A stretch of 64,000 bases of DNA. Origin: Sphingomonas endophytica (lineage in GTDB: Bacteria > Pseudomonadota > Alphaproteobacteria > Sphingomonadales > Sphingomonadaceae). The stretch covers positions 434,001-498,000 of the forward strand of contig NZ_JACIJN010000002.1 in NCBI RefSeq assembly GCF_014199415.1. The letters run 5' to 3'. Within the stretch, counting starts at the first letter, position 1. Every line of letters begins with the position of its first letter. The position numbers and the translations under genes are program-made. A model generated the notes under the pieces. The model had not been told where the DNA came from, did not search any database, and saw only the letters and a program-made list of their open reading frames with translations. This document shows, piece after piece, positions 1-9,107 of this stretch.

Positions 1-1
1 T

Positions 2-2215
2 CGTGCCTTGGTCGGGCGGCAGGTGCGGCTGCCGATCACCGGTCGGCTGATTCCGATCGTGCCCGACGTACATGCCGATCCGGCGCTCGGCTCGGGCGCG
101 GTGAAGATCACGCCGGGGCATGATTTCAACGACTTCGAGGTCGGTCGCCGCGCCGGGATCGAGGCGCGCGACATGCTCAACATGCTCGATGCGCAGGCGC
201 GGGTGGTGCAGACCGTCGACGGGAAGATTCCCGTCGAGTTCCTAGTCCTCCCAGCGAATGACCCGAAGGCAGAGCAGGATGCACGCCGACTGGTGATCCA
301 GCGACTCAAAGAGGCCGGAGCGCTGATCCCGCATGTCGACAAGGACGGTGTCGAACATGATGCCGAGGCGCGGACGATCCAGACGCCTTACGGCGATCGC
401 TCGGGGGTGGTGATCGAGCCGTGGCTGACCGACCAATGGTATGTCGATGCCGCGACCTTGGCGAAGCCGGCGATCGAGGCGGTGCGTTCGGGGAAGATCA
501 GGATTGTGCCCAAGACGTGGGAGAAGACCTTCTTCAACTGGATGGAGAATATCCAGCCGTGGTGCGTGTCGCGGCAATTGTGGTGGGGGCATCGGATTCC
601 GGCATGGTTTGGTTTTGGCATTCAGCCGAATGGCAGGTTGTCCATTCATCTTCCGGACGATGACAGTCGGCGGGACGCCGGAACGGGTGAAGATAAAGCA
701 TTTGTTGCAGTTGATGAAGCGGCTGCCATCGCAAGCGCCGCCGAAACTTATCGGGGTCGCAAAATTATCGTAGTAGAAGGCCGGGCAGAAGCCGTGGCGT
801 TCTTTATGGAGAACCCAGACGCATTCGCGACGACTGCTCCTATTTGGCAAGACCCTGACGTCCTCGACACGTGGTTTTCGAGCGCGCTGTGGCCGTTCGC
901 GACCTTGGGTTGGCCGGGCTCGGACAGCCCCTCCCCTTCAGGGGAGGGGTCGGGGGTGGGGGACGTCTCACCGCGACCATCGCCCAAGACTGCCCCACCC
1001 CAAACCCCTCCCCTGAAGGGGAGGGGCTTAGAGGGCGCACAACTCCACGGCCGCTACCCGAACGACGTGCTGATCTCCGGCTTCGACATCCTGTTCTTCT
1101 GGGATGCGCGGATGATGATGCAGGGCATCGAGTTCATGGGCGACGTGCCGTTCAGGACGCTCTACCTGCACGGCCTCGTCCGCGCGGCGGACGGCGCGAA
1201 GATGTCGAAGTCGAAGGGCAATACCGTCGATCCGCTCGGGCTGATCGACGCCTATGGCGCCGACGCGCTGCGCTTCTTCATGGCGGCGATGGAGAGCCAG
1301 GGCCGCGACATCAAGATGGATGAGAAGCGCGTCGAGGGCTATCGCAACTTCGCGACCAAGCTGTGGAACGCCAGCCGCTTCGCACAGGCGAACGGCATCG
1401 GCGGGTCGACGACGATCGAGCCGCCGGTCGCGACCTTGGCGGTCAACAAGTGGATCATCGCCGAGACGGTGGCGGCGGTGCAGGCGGTCGACCTCGCGCT
1501 GGCCGACTATCGCTTCGATGCGGCGGCTAACGCGATCTATCAGTTCGTGTGGAGCCGGTTCTGCGACTGGTATCTCGAACTCATTAAAGGCGCGATTGAC
1601 GACGAGACCAAGGCGGTCGCGGGCTGGGTGCTCGATCAGATCCTGATCCTGCTCCACCCGTTCATGCCGTTCATCACCGAGGAATTGTGGCACGCGCTTG
1701 CCCCGCGCACGCATGAGCTGATCGTCGCGCACTGGCCGATGGCGGATGCGCGCGCGCTCGACCCGGCGGCCACGGCGCAGATCGGGCGTGCGATCGGATT
1801 GATCGAGGCGGTGCGCGGCGCGCGCGCCGAACTCAACGTTCCGCCGGGGGCGAAGATCGCGCTGCACACCGGCGCCGGCGAGGTGCCGGCGGAGATCGCG
1901 CCCTATGTCGAGCGGCTGGCGCGGGTGACGCTGACCGCGGGCGAGGCGCAGGGCGCGCGCGCGCCGATCCTGTGGGGCGCGGAGACGTTCGCGTTGGCGC
2001 TGGACGGGGTGATCGACCTCGATGCCGAGCGGCAGCGGTTGCAGAAGTCGCTGGCGGCGGCGGAGAAGGAGCGCGATGCGCTGGCCGGCCGGCTGGGCAA
2101 TGCGAGCTTCGTCGAACGCGCCAAGCCGGAAGCGGTCGAGAAGGCGCGTGCCGACCACGCCGAGAAGAGCGCCGATGCCGAGCGGTTCGCGGCGGCGCTG
2201 GCGCGGTTGGGGTAG
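2..2215 (+). CDS. valS: Valyl-tRNA synthetase, C-terminal part (5' end outside window)
   Basis: This class I aminoacyl-tRNA synthetase charges tRNA-Val in the cytoplasm. The frame is open to the window edge, so the N-terminus is missing. Visible ValRS marks are [27 protein letters not shown], the [17 protein letters not shown] block, the KMSKSKGN signature (about residues 398-405 counted from position 8), the anticodon-binding domain and a C-terminal coiled coil rich in Glu, Lys and Arg. Two parts are odd. About 80 residues separate IPAW from DVLDTWF, where E. coli ValRS has about 30, and the DNA there is clearly less GC-rich. A palindromic repeat is also read through in frame just after GWPGS. 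The catalytic motifs remain intact, so I expect a working enzyme. Identity is secure; the effect of the insertions is not known. Confidence 0.97.
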   Translation, partial: RALVGRQVRLPITGRLIPIVPDVHADPALGSGAVKITPGHDFNDFEVGRRAGIEARDMLNMLDAQARVVQTVDGKIPVEFLVLPANDPKAEQDARRLVIQRLKEAGALIPHVDKDGVEHDAEARTIQTPYGDRSGVVIEPWLTDQWYVDAATLAKPAIEAVRSGKIRIVPKTWEKTFFNWMENIQPWCVSRQLWWGHRIPAWFGFGIQPNGRLSIHLPDDDSRRDAGTGEDKAFVAVDEAAAIASAAETYRGRKIIVVEGRAEAVAFFMENPDAFATTAPIWQDPDVLDTWFSSALWPFATLGWPGSDSPSPSGEGSGVGDVSPRPSPKTAPPQTPPLKGRGLEGAQLHGRYPNDVLISGFDILFFWDARMMMQGIEFMGDVPFRTLYLHGLVRAADGAKMSKSKGNTVDPLGLIDAYGADALRFFMAAMESQGRDIKMDEKRVEGYRNFATKLWNASRFAQANGIGGSTTIEPPVATLAVNKWIIAETVAAVQAVDLALADYRFDAAANAIYQFVWSRFCDWYLELIKGAIDDETKAVAGWVLDQILILLHPFMPFITEELWHALAPRTHELIVAHWPMADARALDPAATAQIGRAIGLIEAVRGARAELNVPPGAKIALHTGAGEVPAEIAPYVERLARVTLTAGEAQGARAPILWGAETFALALDGVIDLDAERQRLQKSLAAAEKERDALAGRLGNASFVERAKPEAVEKARADHAEKSADAERFAAALARLG
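926..1029. repeat. Inverted-repeat element inserted in frame in valS
   Basis: Two arms face each other. The left, 926-961, begins AGCCCCTCCCCTTCAGGGGA and runs into a G-rich stretch; the right, 993-1028, is nearly its reverse complement and ends GAAGGGGAGGGGCT. Each arm also contains its own small CCCCTCCCC/GGGGAGGGG hairpin. The element reads through without a stop as a Pro, Ser and Gly rich stretch between GWPGS and LHGRYPND, where ValRS homologues have only a short loop. It looks like a dispersed intergenic repeat that landed in a gene while keeping the frame. Confidence 0.85.
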
Positions 2216-2225
2216 AGCCGACGGC

Positions 2226-2309
2226 GTCGCCCCGGGCTTGACCCGGGGTGCCGCTAATTATGGTTGGCGGCGACAGCAAGCGGGACCCCGGATCAAGTCC
2301 GGGGCGACG
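2226..2309. repeat. Palindromic repeat, GTCGCCCCGG family
   Basis: An inverted pair lies just after the valS stop. The left arm starts GTCGCCCCGGGCTTGACCCG and the right arm ends TCAAGTCCGGGGCGAC. Related single arms occur at 7303-7330 and 9069-9096, so this is a dispersed family. It sits between valS and a convergent gene and could form a transcript-end hairpin. Confidence 0.75.
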
Positions 2310-2360
2310 GATTGTGGGTGAAGGTTGCGCCTTTGCCGTGACGTCCGCCGAGCCCTCCCT

Positions 2361-2437
2361 CGTCATTGCGAGCGAAGCGAAGCAATCCAGGGCCGGATCA
2401 GGACGCCCTGGATTGCTTCGCTACGCTCGCAATGACG
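2361..2437. repeat. Palindromic repeat, GTCATTGCGAGCG family, copy 1
   Basis: The left arm 2361-2393 begins CGTCATTGCGAGCGAAGCGA and the right arm 2405-2437 ends CTACGCTCGCAATGACG. They are almost perfect reverse complements around an 11-base centre. A second copy with a slightly different centre is at 9108-9184. The location is the convergent gap between valS and the LOV kinase. Confidence 0.85.
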
Positions 2438-2451
2438 GACGTGGGGGAGCC

Positions 2452-4206
2452 TTACGCCTGTACCGCGCCGAAATCGGAGCGGGTACGGCGTTTGCCGCCT
2501 TCGCCGTTGCGGTTGAGCGCCAGCCGGACGCGGTCGAGCAGTTCGGAACGGCGATAGGGTTTGCTCAGCACGTCGGTGGCGCGCGCGCGCGGACCGCCGA
2601 CGACCAGTTCCTCGTTATAGCCGGTGGTCATCAGCACCGACACCGCAGCATCGCGTTCGACGATCGCGTCGGCGAGCATCAGCCCGTTCATGCCGCCCGG
2701 CATCACCAGATCGGTAAACAGCAGGTCGAAGCGGTCTTTCGAATGAACCGCATCGAACACCTTCAGCCCCGCCTCGGCGCTGATCGCGGTCGAGACGCGA
2801 TAGCCGGCGCTTTCGAGTATCTCGCGCGCGATCGCCAGCACTTCGTCATTGTCCTCGACGACGAGGATATGCTCGGCACCATCGCGCGGCGCGCTGGTGG
2901 CGGCCTCCGCCTCGGCCTGTTCGGTCACGGGCTTGCGATCCGGCTGCATGACCGGGAACAGCATCCGCACGATCGTGCCCTTGCCCGGCGTGCTCTCGAT
3001 CTCCAGCCGCCCGCCCGACTGGCGGACGAAGCCGCTGGCCATTGCCAGCCCCAGTCCGGTGCCCTTGCCGGCGCCCTTGGTGGTGAAGAACGGTTCGGTG
3101 GCGCGCTCCATCACCTCGGGGCTCATCCCCTCGCCATTGTCCTCGACCTGCAACACGACGTAATCGCCCGACGGGAGGTCGTGCGCGGCGGCATCGCCGT
3201 TGAGGTGGCGGGGCAGGGTGGAGATCGTCACCAGCCCGCCGTTTGGCATCGCGTCACGCGCGTTGTTGACGATGTTGAGCAGCGCCATCTCGAGCTGGTC
3301 GGGGTCGACCACAACATGCTGCAACCCGCGGCGCAGGCTGAGGTGGATGTCGACCTGCTTGTTGACCGAGCTTTCGATCAGCTCGCTGAATTCGGACACC
3401 AGATGCGTGAGGTTGAGCGGGCGCGGCTCGAGCCGGGTCTTGCGCGCGAAGGCGAGCAATTGCCGCGTCAGCTTCGCGCCGCGTTCGGCGGCGGATTGCG
3501 CTGCTGCAACATAGCGCTTCACCCGCTCGGGATCCTGCGTGTGCGTGACCAGTTCGAGATTGCCGTTCACGACCTGCAGCAAATTGTTGAAATCGTGCGC
3601 CAGTCCGGCGGTGAGCTGGCCGATCGACTCCATCTTCTGCGCCTGCCGGTAGGATTGCTCCGAATTGCGGCGGCGCGTGACGTCGAGCTGGCTGGCGAAG
3701 AAATATTGCAGCTTGCCCTGCGTGTCATAGACCGGGCCGATGAACACCGCATTCCAGAACGGCGTCCCGTCGCGCCGATAGTTGAGCAATTCGAGCGCCA
3801 CCGACGAGCGGGTGCGGACCGCGTCGCGCATCTCGGCGACCGCGTTGCGGTCGGTCTGCGCACCTTGCAGGAAGCGGCAATTGCGCCCCAGCACCTCGTC
3901 TTCCTCATAGCCGGTAAGGTCGAGGAACGCCTTGTTGGCGAAGACGATCGGATTGTCGTCCTTGCTCGGATCGGTGAGCAGCATCGGCATCCGCGTCATC
4001 TCGATCGCGGCGAAGAACACCCCGCCGCGATCCTGGAGATTCGGGTCGGTGATCGTGCTTTCGCGCCAATGGTGCAGCCCGGGCCGTTCGATCGGCTCGC
4101 TGGCGCCGACGTCCATCGTGCCCTGCGCGGGGCGGCCCGCGGCGAGTCCGGTGGGATCAGTGTCGTCGTGCTTGTTCGGATCGGACGGCTGCACGTTGTC
4201 GCTCAT
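2452..4206 (-). CDS. LOV-domain hybrid histidine kinase with C-terminal receiver
   Basis: This predicted blue-light sensor kinase has 584 residues and is soluble, with no membrane segment. A LOV/PAS domain spans about 65-175 and contains GRNCRFLQG, whose Cys110 is the residue that forms the flavin adduct in LOV proteins. The HisKA phosphoacceptor is His204 in GLAHDFNNLL. The ATPase domain has NIVNNARDAM and GKGTGLGLAMA. The receiver at about 446-570 has Asp499 in LLFTDLVMPGG. The start is set at 4206 because an upstream extension to 4368 would overlap the preceding gene; MSDNVQPSD is preceded by a modest GGGAA. No separate response regulator lies beside it, so its output partner is unknown. 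It follows the dehydrogenase gene by 79 bases and could share its transcript. Confidence 0.9.
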   Translation of the reverse strand: MSDNVQPSDPNKHDDTDPTGLAAGRPAQGTMDVGASEPIERPGLHHWRESTITDPNLQDRGGVFFAAIEMTRMPMLLTDPSKDDNPIVFANKAFLDLTGYEEDEVLGRNCRFLQGAQTDRNAVAEMRDAVRTRSSVALELLNYRRDGTPFWNAVFIGPVYDTQGKLQYFFASQLDVTRRRNSEQSYRQAQKMESIGQLTAGLAHDFNNLLQVVNGNLELVTHTQDPERVKRYVAAAQSAAERGAKLTRQLLAFARKTRLEPRPLNLTHLVSEFSELIESSVNKQVDIHLSLRRGLQHVVVDPDQLEMALLNIVNNARDAMPNGGLVTISTLPRHLNGDAAAHDLPSGDYVVLQVEDNGEGMSPEVMERATEPFFTTKGAGKGTGLGLAMASGFVRQSGGRLEIESTPGKGTIVRMLFPVMQPDRKPVTEQAEAEAATSAPRDGAEHILVVEDNDEVLAIAREILESAGYRVSTAISAEAGLKVFDAVHSKDRFDLLFTDLVMPGGMNGLMLADAIVERDAAVSVLMTTGYNEELVVGGPRARATDVLSKPYRRSELLDRVRLALNRNGEGGKRRTRSDFGAVQA

Positions 4207-4285
4207 TTCCCGGCTGTTACGCAGCCCAACCCTCCGGCGCAAGAAAGGACGCGCCGGAGGGGACAGCGCCGATAAAATTCGGTCG

Positions 4286-5155
4286 TCAGCGGGTCGGTAC
4301 CGGCTCGGGTCCCGAATAGTCGTAGAAGCCGCGGCCGCTCTTCTTGCCGTACCAGCCCGCCTCGACATATTTGACCAGTAACGGCGCGGGGCGGAACTTG
4401 GGGTCGCCGGTGCCCTCGAAGAGGACGCGGATGATCTCCAGACAGGTGTCGAGCCCGATGAAGTCGGCGAGCGTCAGCGGCCCCATCGGATGATTGAGCC
4501 CGAGCTGACAGGCGAGGTCGATGTCGCGGATCGTCGCCACGCCCTCGCCGAGCGCGAAGATCGCCTCGTTGAGCATCGGCATCAGCACGCGGTTGACGAT
4601 GAACCCGGGCGCATCGTTCGCGCGCACCACCGCCTTGCCGAGCCGCTCGGCATATTGCTCGATCGCGGTGACGGTCGCGTCGGCGGTGGCGAGGCCGCGG
4701 ATCACCTCGATCAGCCCCATGACCGGGACCGGATTGAAGAAGTGGACGCCGATGAAGCGCGCCGGGTCGGGCGCGGCCTGCGCCAGCCGCGTGATCGGGA
4801 TCGACGAGGTGTTCGAGGCGAGCATCGCATCGGCGCGCAGCACCGCACCGACATCGGCGAAGATGCGGCGCTTGATCTCCTCGCGCTCGGTCGCGGCCTC
4901 GATCACCAGATCGCACGGCGCGAAGTCGGCGGCACCGGCGACCGGCTCGATCCGCGCCAGCGTCGCGTCGCGTGCGGCGGCGTCGATCTGTCCTTTGTCG
5001 ACCGCGCGTGCCAGCCGCTTGGCGATCCCCGCCTTGCCCGCCGCGGCGCGCGCCGCATCGACGTCGCTGAGCAACACGCGATAGCCCGCGGCGGCGGACA
5101 CCTGCGCGATCCCCGCGCCCATCTGCCCCGCGCCGATTACGCCGACCACCTGCAT
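4286..5155 (-). CDS. 3-hydroxyacyl-CoA (3-hydroxybutyryl-CoA) dehydrogenase
   Basis: This enzyme oxidises an (S)-3-hydroxyacyl-CoA to the 3-oxoacyl-CoA with NAD(P), in fatty acid or butanoate metabolism. The 289 residues match the stand-alone PaaH/Hbd type. The N-terminal Rossmann motif is [11 protein letters not shown]. Family catalytic residues are visible: Ser117/Ser118 in NTSSIPIT, His138 in GVHFFNPV, Glu150 and Asn188 in GFIVNRVL. The start at 5155 has AGGAG seven bases upstream, which favours it over an ATG at 5173. It is transcribed away from the DUF1176 pair across 75 bases. The exact chain-length preference cannot be read from the sequence. Confidence 0.93.
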   Translation of the reverse strand: MQVVGVIGAGQMGAGIAQVSAAAGYRVLLSDVDAARAAAGKAGIAKRLARAVDKGQIDAAARDATLARIEPVAGAADFAPCDLVIEAATEREEIKRRIFADVGAVLRADAMLASNTSSIPITRLAQAAPDPARFIGVHFFNPVPVMGLIEVIRGLATADATVTAIEQYAERLGKAVVRANDAPGFIVNRVLMPMLNEAIFALGEGVATIRDIDLACQLGLNHPMGPLTLADFIGLDTCLEIIRVLFEGTGDPKFRPAPLLVKYVEAGWYGKKSGRGFYDYSGPEPVPTR

Positions 5156-5230
5156 CTGCCATCTCCTATTCATGTTGATGCGCCTTTAACCCGCCGCGGC
5201 GACGATGCGCCAGCAGCAGGGGGCAGGGCG

Positions 5231-6325
5231 ATGAAAAGAGTGGCATTGGCGGCCGTGCTGGGGCTCGCCGCCTGTTCGCAGCAGCCCGCCGACGCGCCGC
5301 CGGCCGCGACGCCGACCCCGGCCACGACGGCAAGCGCGAGTCCGGCCGTGGCGGCGGTCGGCGATGATCATGCCGTGCCGAAGCCGGGCGACCCGAAGAC
5401 GTTCCGCGACTGGACGGTGGCGTGTGACAATGTCGCGCGCTGCGCGATGGCGTCGCTCGGCACCGATGCCGACTTCCCGGCGGTGACGCTGCAGGTGGCG
5501 CGCGCCGCCGGGCCGGACGGCTTGGTCGAGGTGGCGCTGGCGATGCCGCAGGGCGACAACGGCGCGCCGGCAACGCTGCGGATCGATGGCCGCGCGTTCG
5601 CGGTCAGCGGCGACGGGCTGAGCGGTGCGTCGGCCGAGGCGATCGCGCGGGCGCTGGCCAACGCCACGACGATCGAGGCGCTCGACAAAAAAGGCAAGCG
5701 GCTCGGCACGATCTCGGCCGCGGGGGCGTCGGCGGGGTTGCGCTACATCGACGCGCAGCAGGGGCGCGCGGGGACGGTGACCGCATTGGTCGCGCGCGGC
5801 GACAAGCCGGCGGCGACGGTGCTGGCCGCGCGCGCCGCGCCGCGGGTGCGCGCGGTGGCGTTCGCGGGCACCCCGGCGGCGCTGAGCCCTGGGTTGCTGG
5901 CGGGGATGCGCCGGACTGCGGAATGCGACCCGTCCTTCAGCGGCCCGGAGCCGCGCGCGCATGGGCTCGCCGATGGCGCGACGTTGGTGCTGCTGCCCTG
6001 TTCGGCGGGTGCCTATAACGAGATCGATGCCTTGTTCATCGTGCGCGACGGCAAAGCCACGCCGGCGAGGGTCGACGCGCCGGCCGGGTTCGAGGAAACC
6101 GGCGCGGACTCGCAGACGCCGGTGCACAGCGTCATCAACGGCGACGTGGATGGCGGGGTGTTGCGCAGCTATGCCAAGGGGCGCGGGCTCGGTGATTGCG
6201 GGGTCATGCAGTCGTTCGTGTGGGACGGCACGCAGCTGCGGCTGACCGAGCAGCGCAGCATGGGCGAGTGCCGCGGCAATCCCGATTACCTGCCGGTGTG
6301 GCAGGCGCGGGTGGTGCGCGAATGA
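5231..6325 (+). CDS. DUF1176-family lipoprotein
   Basis: A 364-residue exported protein. Residues 1-15 form a lipoprotein signal with the lipobox LAAC (Cys15), followed by a Pro, Ala and Thr rich linker. The folded part begins FRDWTVACDNVARC and ends YLPVWQARVV, which fits the DUF1176 family: a DWxVxCDN start, paired cysteines and a terminal FVWDG..L plus W/Y-RARV block. The function of DUF1176 is not known. The stop overlaps the start of the next gene in ATGA, and that gene encodes a second member of the same family, so the two are probably made in fixed ratio. There is no sorting Asp after the lipobox Cys; Ser is at +2, so outer-membrane placement is expected. Confidence 0.75.
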   Translation: MKRVALAAVLGLAACSQQPADAPPAATPTPATTASASPAVAAVGDDHAVPKPGDPKTFRDWTVACDNVARCAMASLGTDADFPAVTLQVARAAGPDGLVEVALAMPQGDNGAPATLRIDGRAFAVSGDGLSGASAEAIARALANATTIEALDKKGKRLGTISAAGASAGLRYIDAQQGRAGTVTALVARGDKPAATVLAARAAPRVRAVAFAGTPAALSPGLLAGMRRTAECDPSFSGPEPRAHGLADGATLVLLPCSAGAYNEIDALFIVRDGKATPARVDAPAGFEETGADSQTPVHSVINGDVDGGVLRSYAKGRGLGDCGVMQSFVWDGTQLRLTEQRSMGECRGNPDYLPVWQARVVRE

Positions 6326-7203
6326 GCGTCGCGCTGCTGCTGGCGGGGCAGGTCGCGGTCGCGATCGCGCCGGTCGACGCGGGCGACTGGCGGGTGTTCT
6401 GCGATCATCGCCAGCGCTGCGTCGCCTTGTCGCAGGTGCCGGAGGGCGGCGAACCCGACGCCTATCCGCTGGTGGTGCTGCGCCGCGATGGCGCGGTCGC
6501 GGCGGTCGACCTGCCGATCCCGACGACCGTGGCGGCGGGAACGCGGATGACCGTGGCGGTCGACACGCGGACGATCGCGGAACTGATCGCCCCCGGGCGC
6601 GGTGCCGGGCTGTCGCTGCCGTTTTCGGGCAAGCTGGCCGGTGCGCTGCGTCGGGGGCGGATGCTGACGCTGGCGGAGCCGGGCGGGCGGGTGCGCGCGC
6701 GGGTCTCCCTCACCGGGTTGACTGCGGCGATGTCCGCGCTTGCCGACGCGCGCCCGGTGCCGCCGGCGGAAACCGTGATCGACATGCCGCCGGTCGGGGC
6801 GGGCGCGCCGCGCAGCCTGTCGCGCAAGCAGCTGGAGAAACTGGTCGGCAAGCCCGCCAAGGGGTGCGCGACGATCTATGCGCGCGGTTACCGGCTGGAT
6901 GCGGCGCACACGCTGCTGGAAGTGGTGTCGCCGTGTCGCGGGGCGGGCGCGCTGCCCTATGTCGCGCCGGACAAGGGCGACCCCGAGCCCGCCGTCGACC
7001 TGCCCGCCACCGGCGCGTGGGAGCCGGCGCGGCGACGCTATGCGGTGCTGTTGCCGGCGACGCCGGGGCGGGATTGCGGGGTTCGACGCGACTTCATCTG
7101 GGATGGCGCGCGCTTCCGGCTGGCCGAGGAGCGCGTGATCGCTGAGTGCCGGAGAGCGACCTATGAGGTGACGACCTATCGCGCCGTGGTGCGGGGCGGC
7201 TAG
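6322..7203 (+). CDS. Second DUF1176-family exported protein
   Basis: A 293-residue protein that starts inside the stop of its upstream relative (ATGA, 6322-6325), so translation is coupled. MSVALLLAGQVAVAIA is a short signal-like segment, followed by GDWRVFCDHRQRCVAL, matching the DWxVxCD..RC start of DUF1176. The end, FIWDGARFRLAEE..TYRAVV, matches the family C-terminus. It lacks the lipobox of its neighbour, so one copy would be lipid-anchored and the other soluble or differently held. The two are diverged rather than a recent duplication. Role unknown. Confidence 0.7.
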   Translation: MSVALLLAGQVAVAIAPVDAGDWRVFCDHRQRCVALSQVPEGGEPDAYPLVVLRRDGAVAAVDLPIPTTVAAGTRMTVAVDTRTIAELIAPGRGAGLSLPFSGKLAGALRRGRMLTLAEPGGRVRARVSLTGLTAAMSALADARPVPPAETVIDMPPVGAGAPRSLSRKQLEKLVGKPAKGCATIYARGYRLDAAHTLLEVVSPCRGAGALPYVAPDKGDPEPAVDLPATGAWEPARRRYAVLLPATPGRDCGVRRDFIWDGARFRLAEERVIAECRRATYEVTTYRAVVRGG

Positions 7204-7302
7204 GGCGGCCTCATCCCTTCTTCGTCATCCCGGCCTCGTCCACAAGCTCAGGAGAGCCTTGATCGGGGATTCCGCTTCTGCGTCAGTCGCCCGGAAGAAG
7301 CG

Positions 7303-7330
7303 GCCCCCGGCTCAAGGCCGGGGCGACGAC
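7303..7330. repeat. Single repeat arm, CCCCGG..CCGGGGCGACG family
   Basis: The segment contains CCCCGGCTCAAGGCCGGGGC followed by GACGAC. It forms its own hairpin and matches the right arm of the repeat at 2226-2309. It lies in the 191-base gap between the DUF1176 pair and the S10 peptidase. I see no other feature in that gap apart from GC-rich sequence. Confidence 0.6.
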
Positions 7331-7394
7331 TGGAAAAAACACCCGTATCGATCCGGGTCATGCGCGGATTGCGCGCGGCTGGCGAGGGTGTAGC

Positions 7395-8951
7395 ATGGCG
7401 AAATCAGGCACCGGCAATCCGCCGCGCCGTCACCTTCCGGATGTCACCCCGCCGATGATCGTTCGCACATTGTCCCTCGCCGCTTTGCTGCTCGCCACCA
7501 CCGCCCCCGCGCTGGCGCAGACCGACAAGACCACCACCACCGTCGAAAAGAAGCAGGAGGACGACAAGCAGCAGCAGCCGCCGCTGCCCGCCGACAAGAC
7601 GGTGACGCAGACCGCGCGGATCGGCGGCCGTACGATCAGCTACAAGGCGACGGTCGGCACGATCGCGGTGCGCGACGAGAAGGGCAAGGAGATCGGACAG
7701 GTGGTCTATACCGCCTATACCGTCCCCGGCAGCGATGCGTCGCGCCCCGTCACCTTCGCGTTCAACGGCGGGCCGGGCGCGGCGTCGGTCTATCTCAACA
7801 TGGGTGCGGTTGGGCCGAAGCGCGTGCAGTTCGGCGCGCAGGGCGACTCGCCCTCCGACGCGCCGATCGCACGCGACAATCCGAACAGCTGGCTCGACAT
7901 GACCGATCTGGTCTTCATCGATCCGATCGGCACCGGTTTCAGCCGCAGCCTCGTCGATGCTGACGCGACCAAGAAGGCGTTCTACGCCAACGATCCCGAC
8001 ATCAAATATCTGTCCAAGGTCGTCTATGACTGGCTGGTCAAGGAAGGCCGGCTGCGCTCGCCCAAATATGTGATGGGCGAAAGCTACGGCGGCTATCGCG
8101 CGCCGCGCATCGCCTATGAGCTGCAGTCGCAGATCGGCGTTGGGCTGAGCGGGCTGATCATGGTCTCGCCCTATCTCGACCCGGCGGCCGGCAATGACGC
8201 CACCGCCTTGTCGCCGCTGCCGTGGATGATCGGCCTGCCGTCGATGGCGGCCGCCAATCTGGAGCGCAAGGGGCAGCTCACCCCGGCGGCAATGGCCGAG
8301 GTCGAGGCCTATACGCGCGGCGACTTCACGCGCGACCTGCTGCTGGGCCGGGCGAACACCGAGGCGGTGCAGCGCGTCGTCAGCAACGTGACGCGGCTGA
8401 CCGGGCTCGACCCGGCACTGGTGCAGCGGATGGGGGGGCGCGTCGACATCCGCACCTTCCTGCGCGAAGTGCATCGCAACGATGCGACGATCGGCAGCAT
8501 CTATGATTCGAACGTCACCGCCTTCGATCCCTTCCCGTGGTCGCCGCAGCAGGAATCGAACGATCCGCTGCTCGACTCGCTGATCGCGCCGACCACCAGC
8601 GCGATGGTCGATTTCGTGACGCGCGAGGTCGGCTGGAAGACCGACGCCCGGTACAATGCCTTGTCCTATGCGGTGAACGCGGCGTGGGATCGCGGGCAGC
8701 CGGCCGACACGCCGGTCAGCGACCTGCGCAAGGCGATCGCCAACGATCCGAAGATGCGCGTGATGATCGTGCATGGCTGGGACGACCTGTCGTGCCCGTT
8801 CTTCGCGTCGCGGCTGATCGTCGACCAGATGCCGGCGTTCGGCGTGCCCGAGCGCGTGCAGCTGCGCGTCTATCCGGGCGGCCACATGTTCTACAGCCGC
8901 ACCGACAGCGGCGCGTCGTTCAAGGCCGATGCGGCGGCGATGTATCGGTGA
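7395..8951 (+). CDS. Exported S10-family serine carboxypeptidase
   Basis: A peptidase that removes C-terminal residues from peptides, expected in the periplasm or outside the cell. There are 518 residues. A signal peptide with hydrophobic core LSLAALLLATTAPALAQ begins at residue 21 and is followed by a Lys, Thr and Gln rich linker. S10 marks are FNGGPGAASVYLNMG, DPIGTGFSRS, the nucleophile Ser230 in GESYGGYR, a late Asp in VHGWDDLSCP and the His in YPGGHMFY. The start at 7395 has GAGGG six bases upstream; ATG 7455 would give a more usual short signal peptide and cannot be excluded. It stands alone between two repeat-filled gaps. Confidence 0.9.
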   Translation: MAKSGTGNPPRRHLPDVTPPMIVRTLSLAALLLATTAPALAQTDKTTTTVEKKQEDDKQQQPPLPADKTVTQTARIGGRTISYKATVGTIAVRDEKGKEIGQVVYTAYTVPGSDASRPVTFAFNGGPGAASVYLNMGAVGPKRVQFGAQGDSPSDAPIARDNPNSWLDMTDLVFIDPIGTGFSRSLVDADATKKAFYANDPDIKYLSKVVYDWLVKEGRLRSPKYVMGESYGGYRAPRIAYELQSQIGVGLSGLIMVSPYLDPAAGNDATALSPLPWMIGLPSMAAANLERKGQLTPAAMAEVEAYTRGDFTRDLLLGRANTEAVQRVVSNVTRLTGLDPALVQRMGGRVDIRTFLREVHRNDATIGSIYDSNVTAFDPFPWSPQQESNDPLLDSLIAPTTSAMVDFVTREVGWKTDARYNALSYAVNAAWDRGQPADTPVSDLRKAIANDPKMRVMIVHGWDDLSCPFFASRLIVDQMPAFGVPERVQLRVYPGGHMFYSRTDSGASFKADAAAMYR

Positions 8952-9011
8952 GATAGGTTCGGAGCGTCTGCCGCCGGCCGTGCTGACCATCGACCGGCGC
9001 GTGGGGCACGT

Positions 9012-9036
9012 GCTTCGACAAGCTCAGCACGAACGG
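9012..9036. repeat. Single repeat arm, TTCGACAAGCTCAGCACGAA
   Basis: One copy of a short motif, GCTTCGACAAGCTCAGCACG followed by AACGG. A shorter related string (CACAAGCTCAGGAGAGC) occurs at about 7240-7256, which suggests dispersed-repeat origin. No partner arm lies next to it. Confidence 0.45.
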
Positions 9037-9068
9037 CAGGGATGGTCAGTGCCAGTTATACCTCGATC

Positions 9069-9096
9069 GTCGCCCCGGACTTGATCCGGGGCCCCG
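9069..9096. repeat. Single repeat arm, GTCGCCCCGGACTTGATCCG family
   Basis: Matches the left arm at 2226 with few changes (GACTTGATCC for GGCTTGACCC). It contains an internal CCCCGGA..TCCGGGG hairpin. Confidence 0.7.
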
Positions 9097-9107
9097 CTTT
9101 CTCCCGC

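Noticed and set aside
1028..2158. Long open frame on the minus strand opposite valS
   Set aside because: It is a mirror of the strong codon bias in valS; its Arg-rich translation has no domain sense. The same holds for the long antisense frames opposite the TonB receptors, the oxidoreductase and the peptidases.
4207..4368. N-terminal extension of the LOV kinase frame
   Set aside because: It would overlap the end of the dehydrogenase gene and encodes Arg/Ala-rich low-complexity sequence; ATG 4206 starts the recognisable protein.
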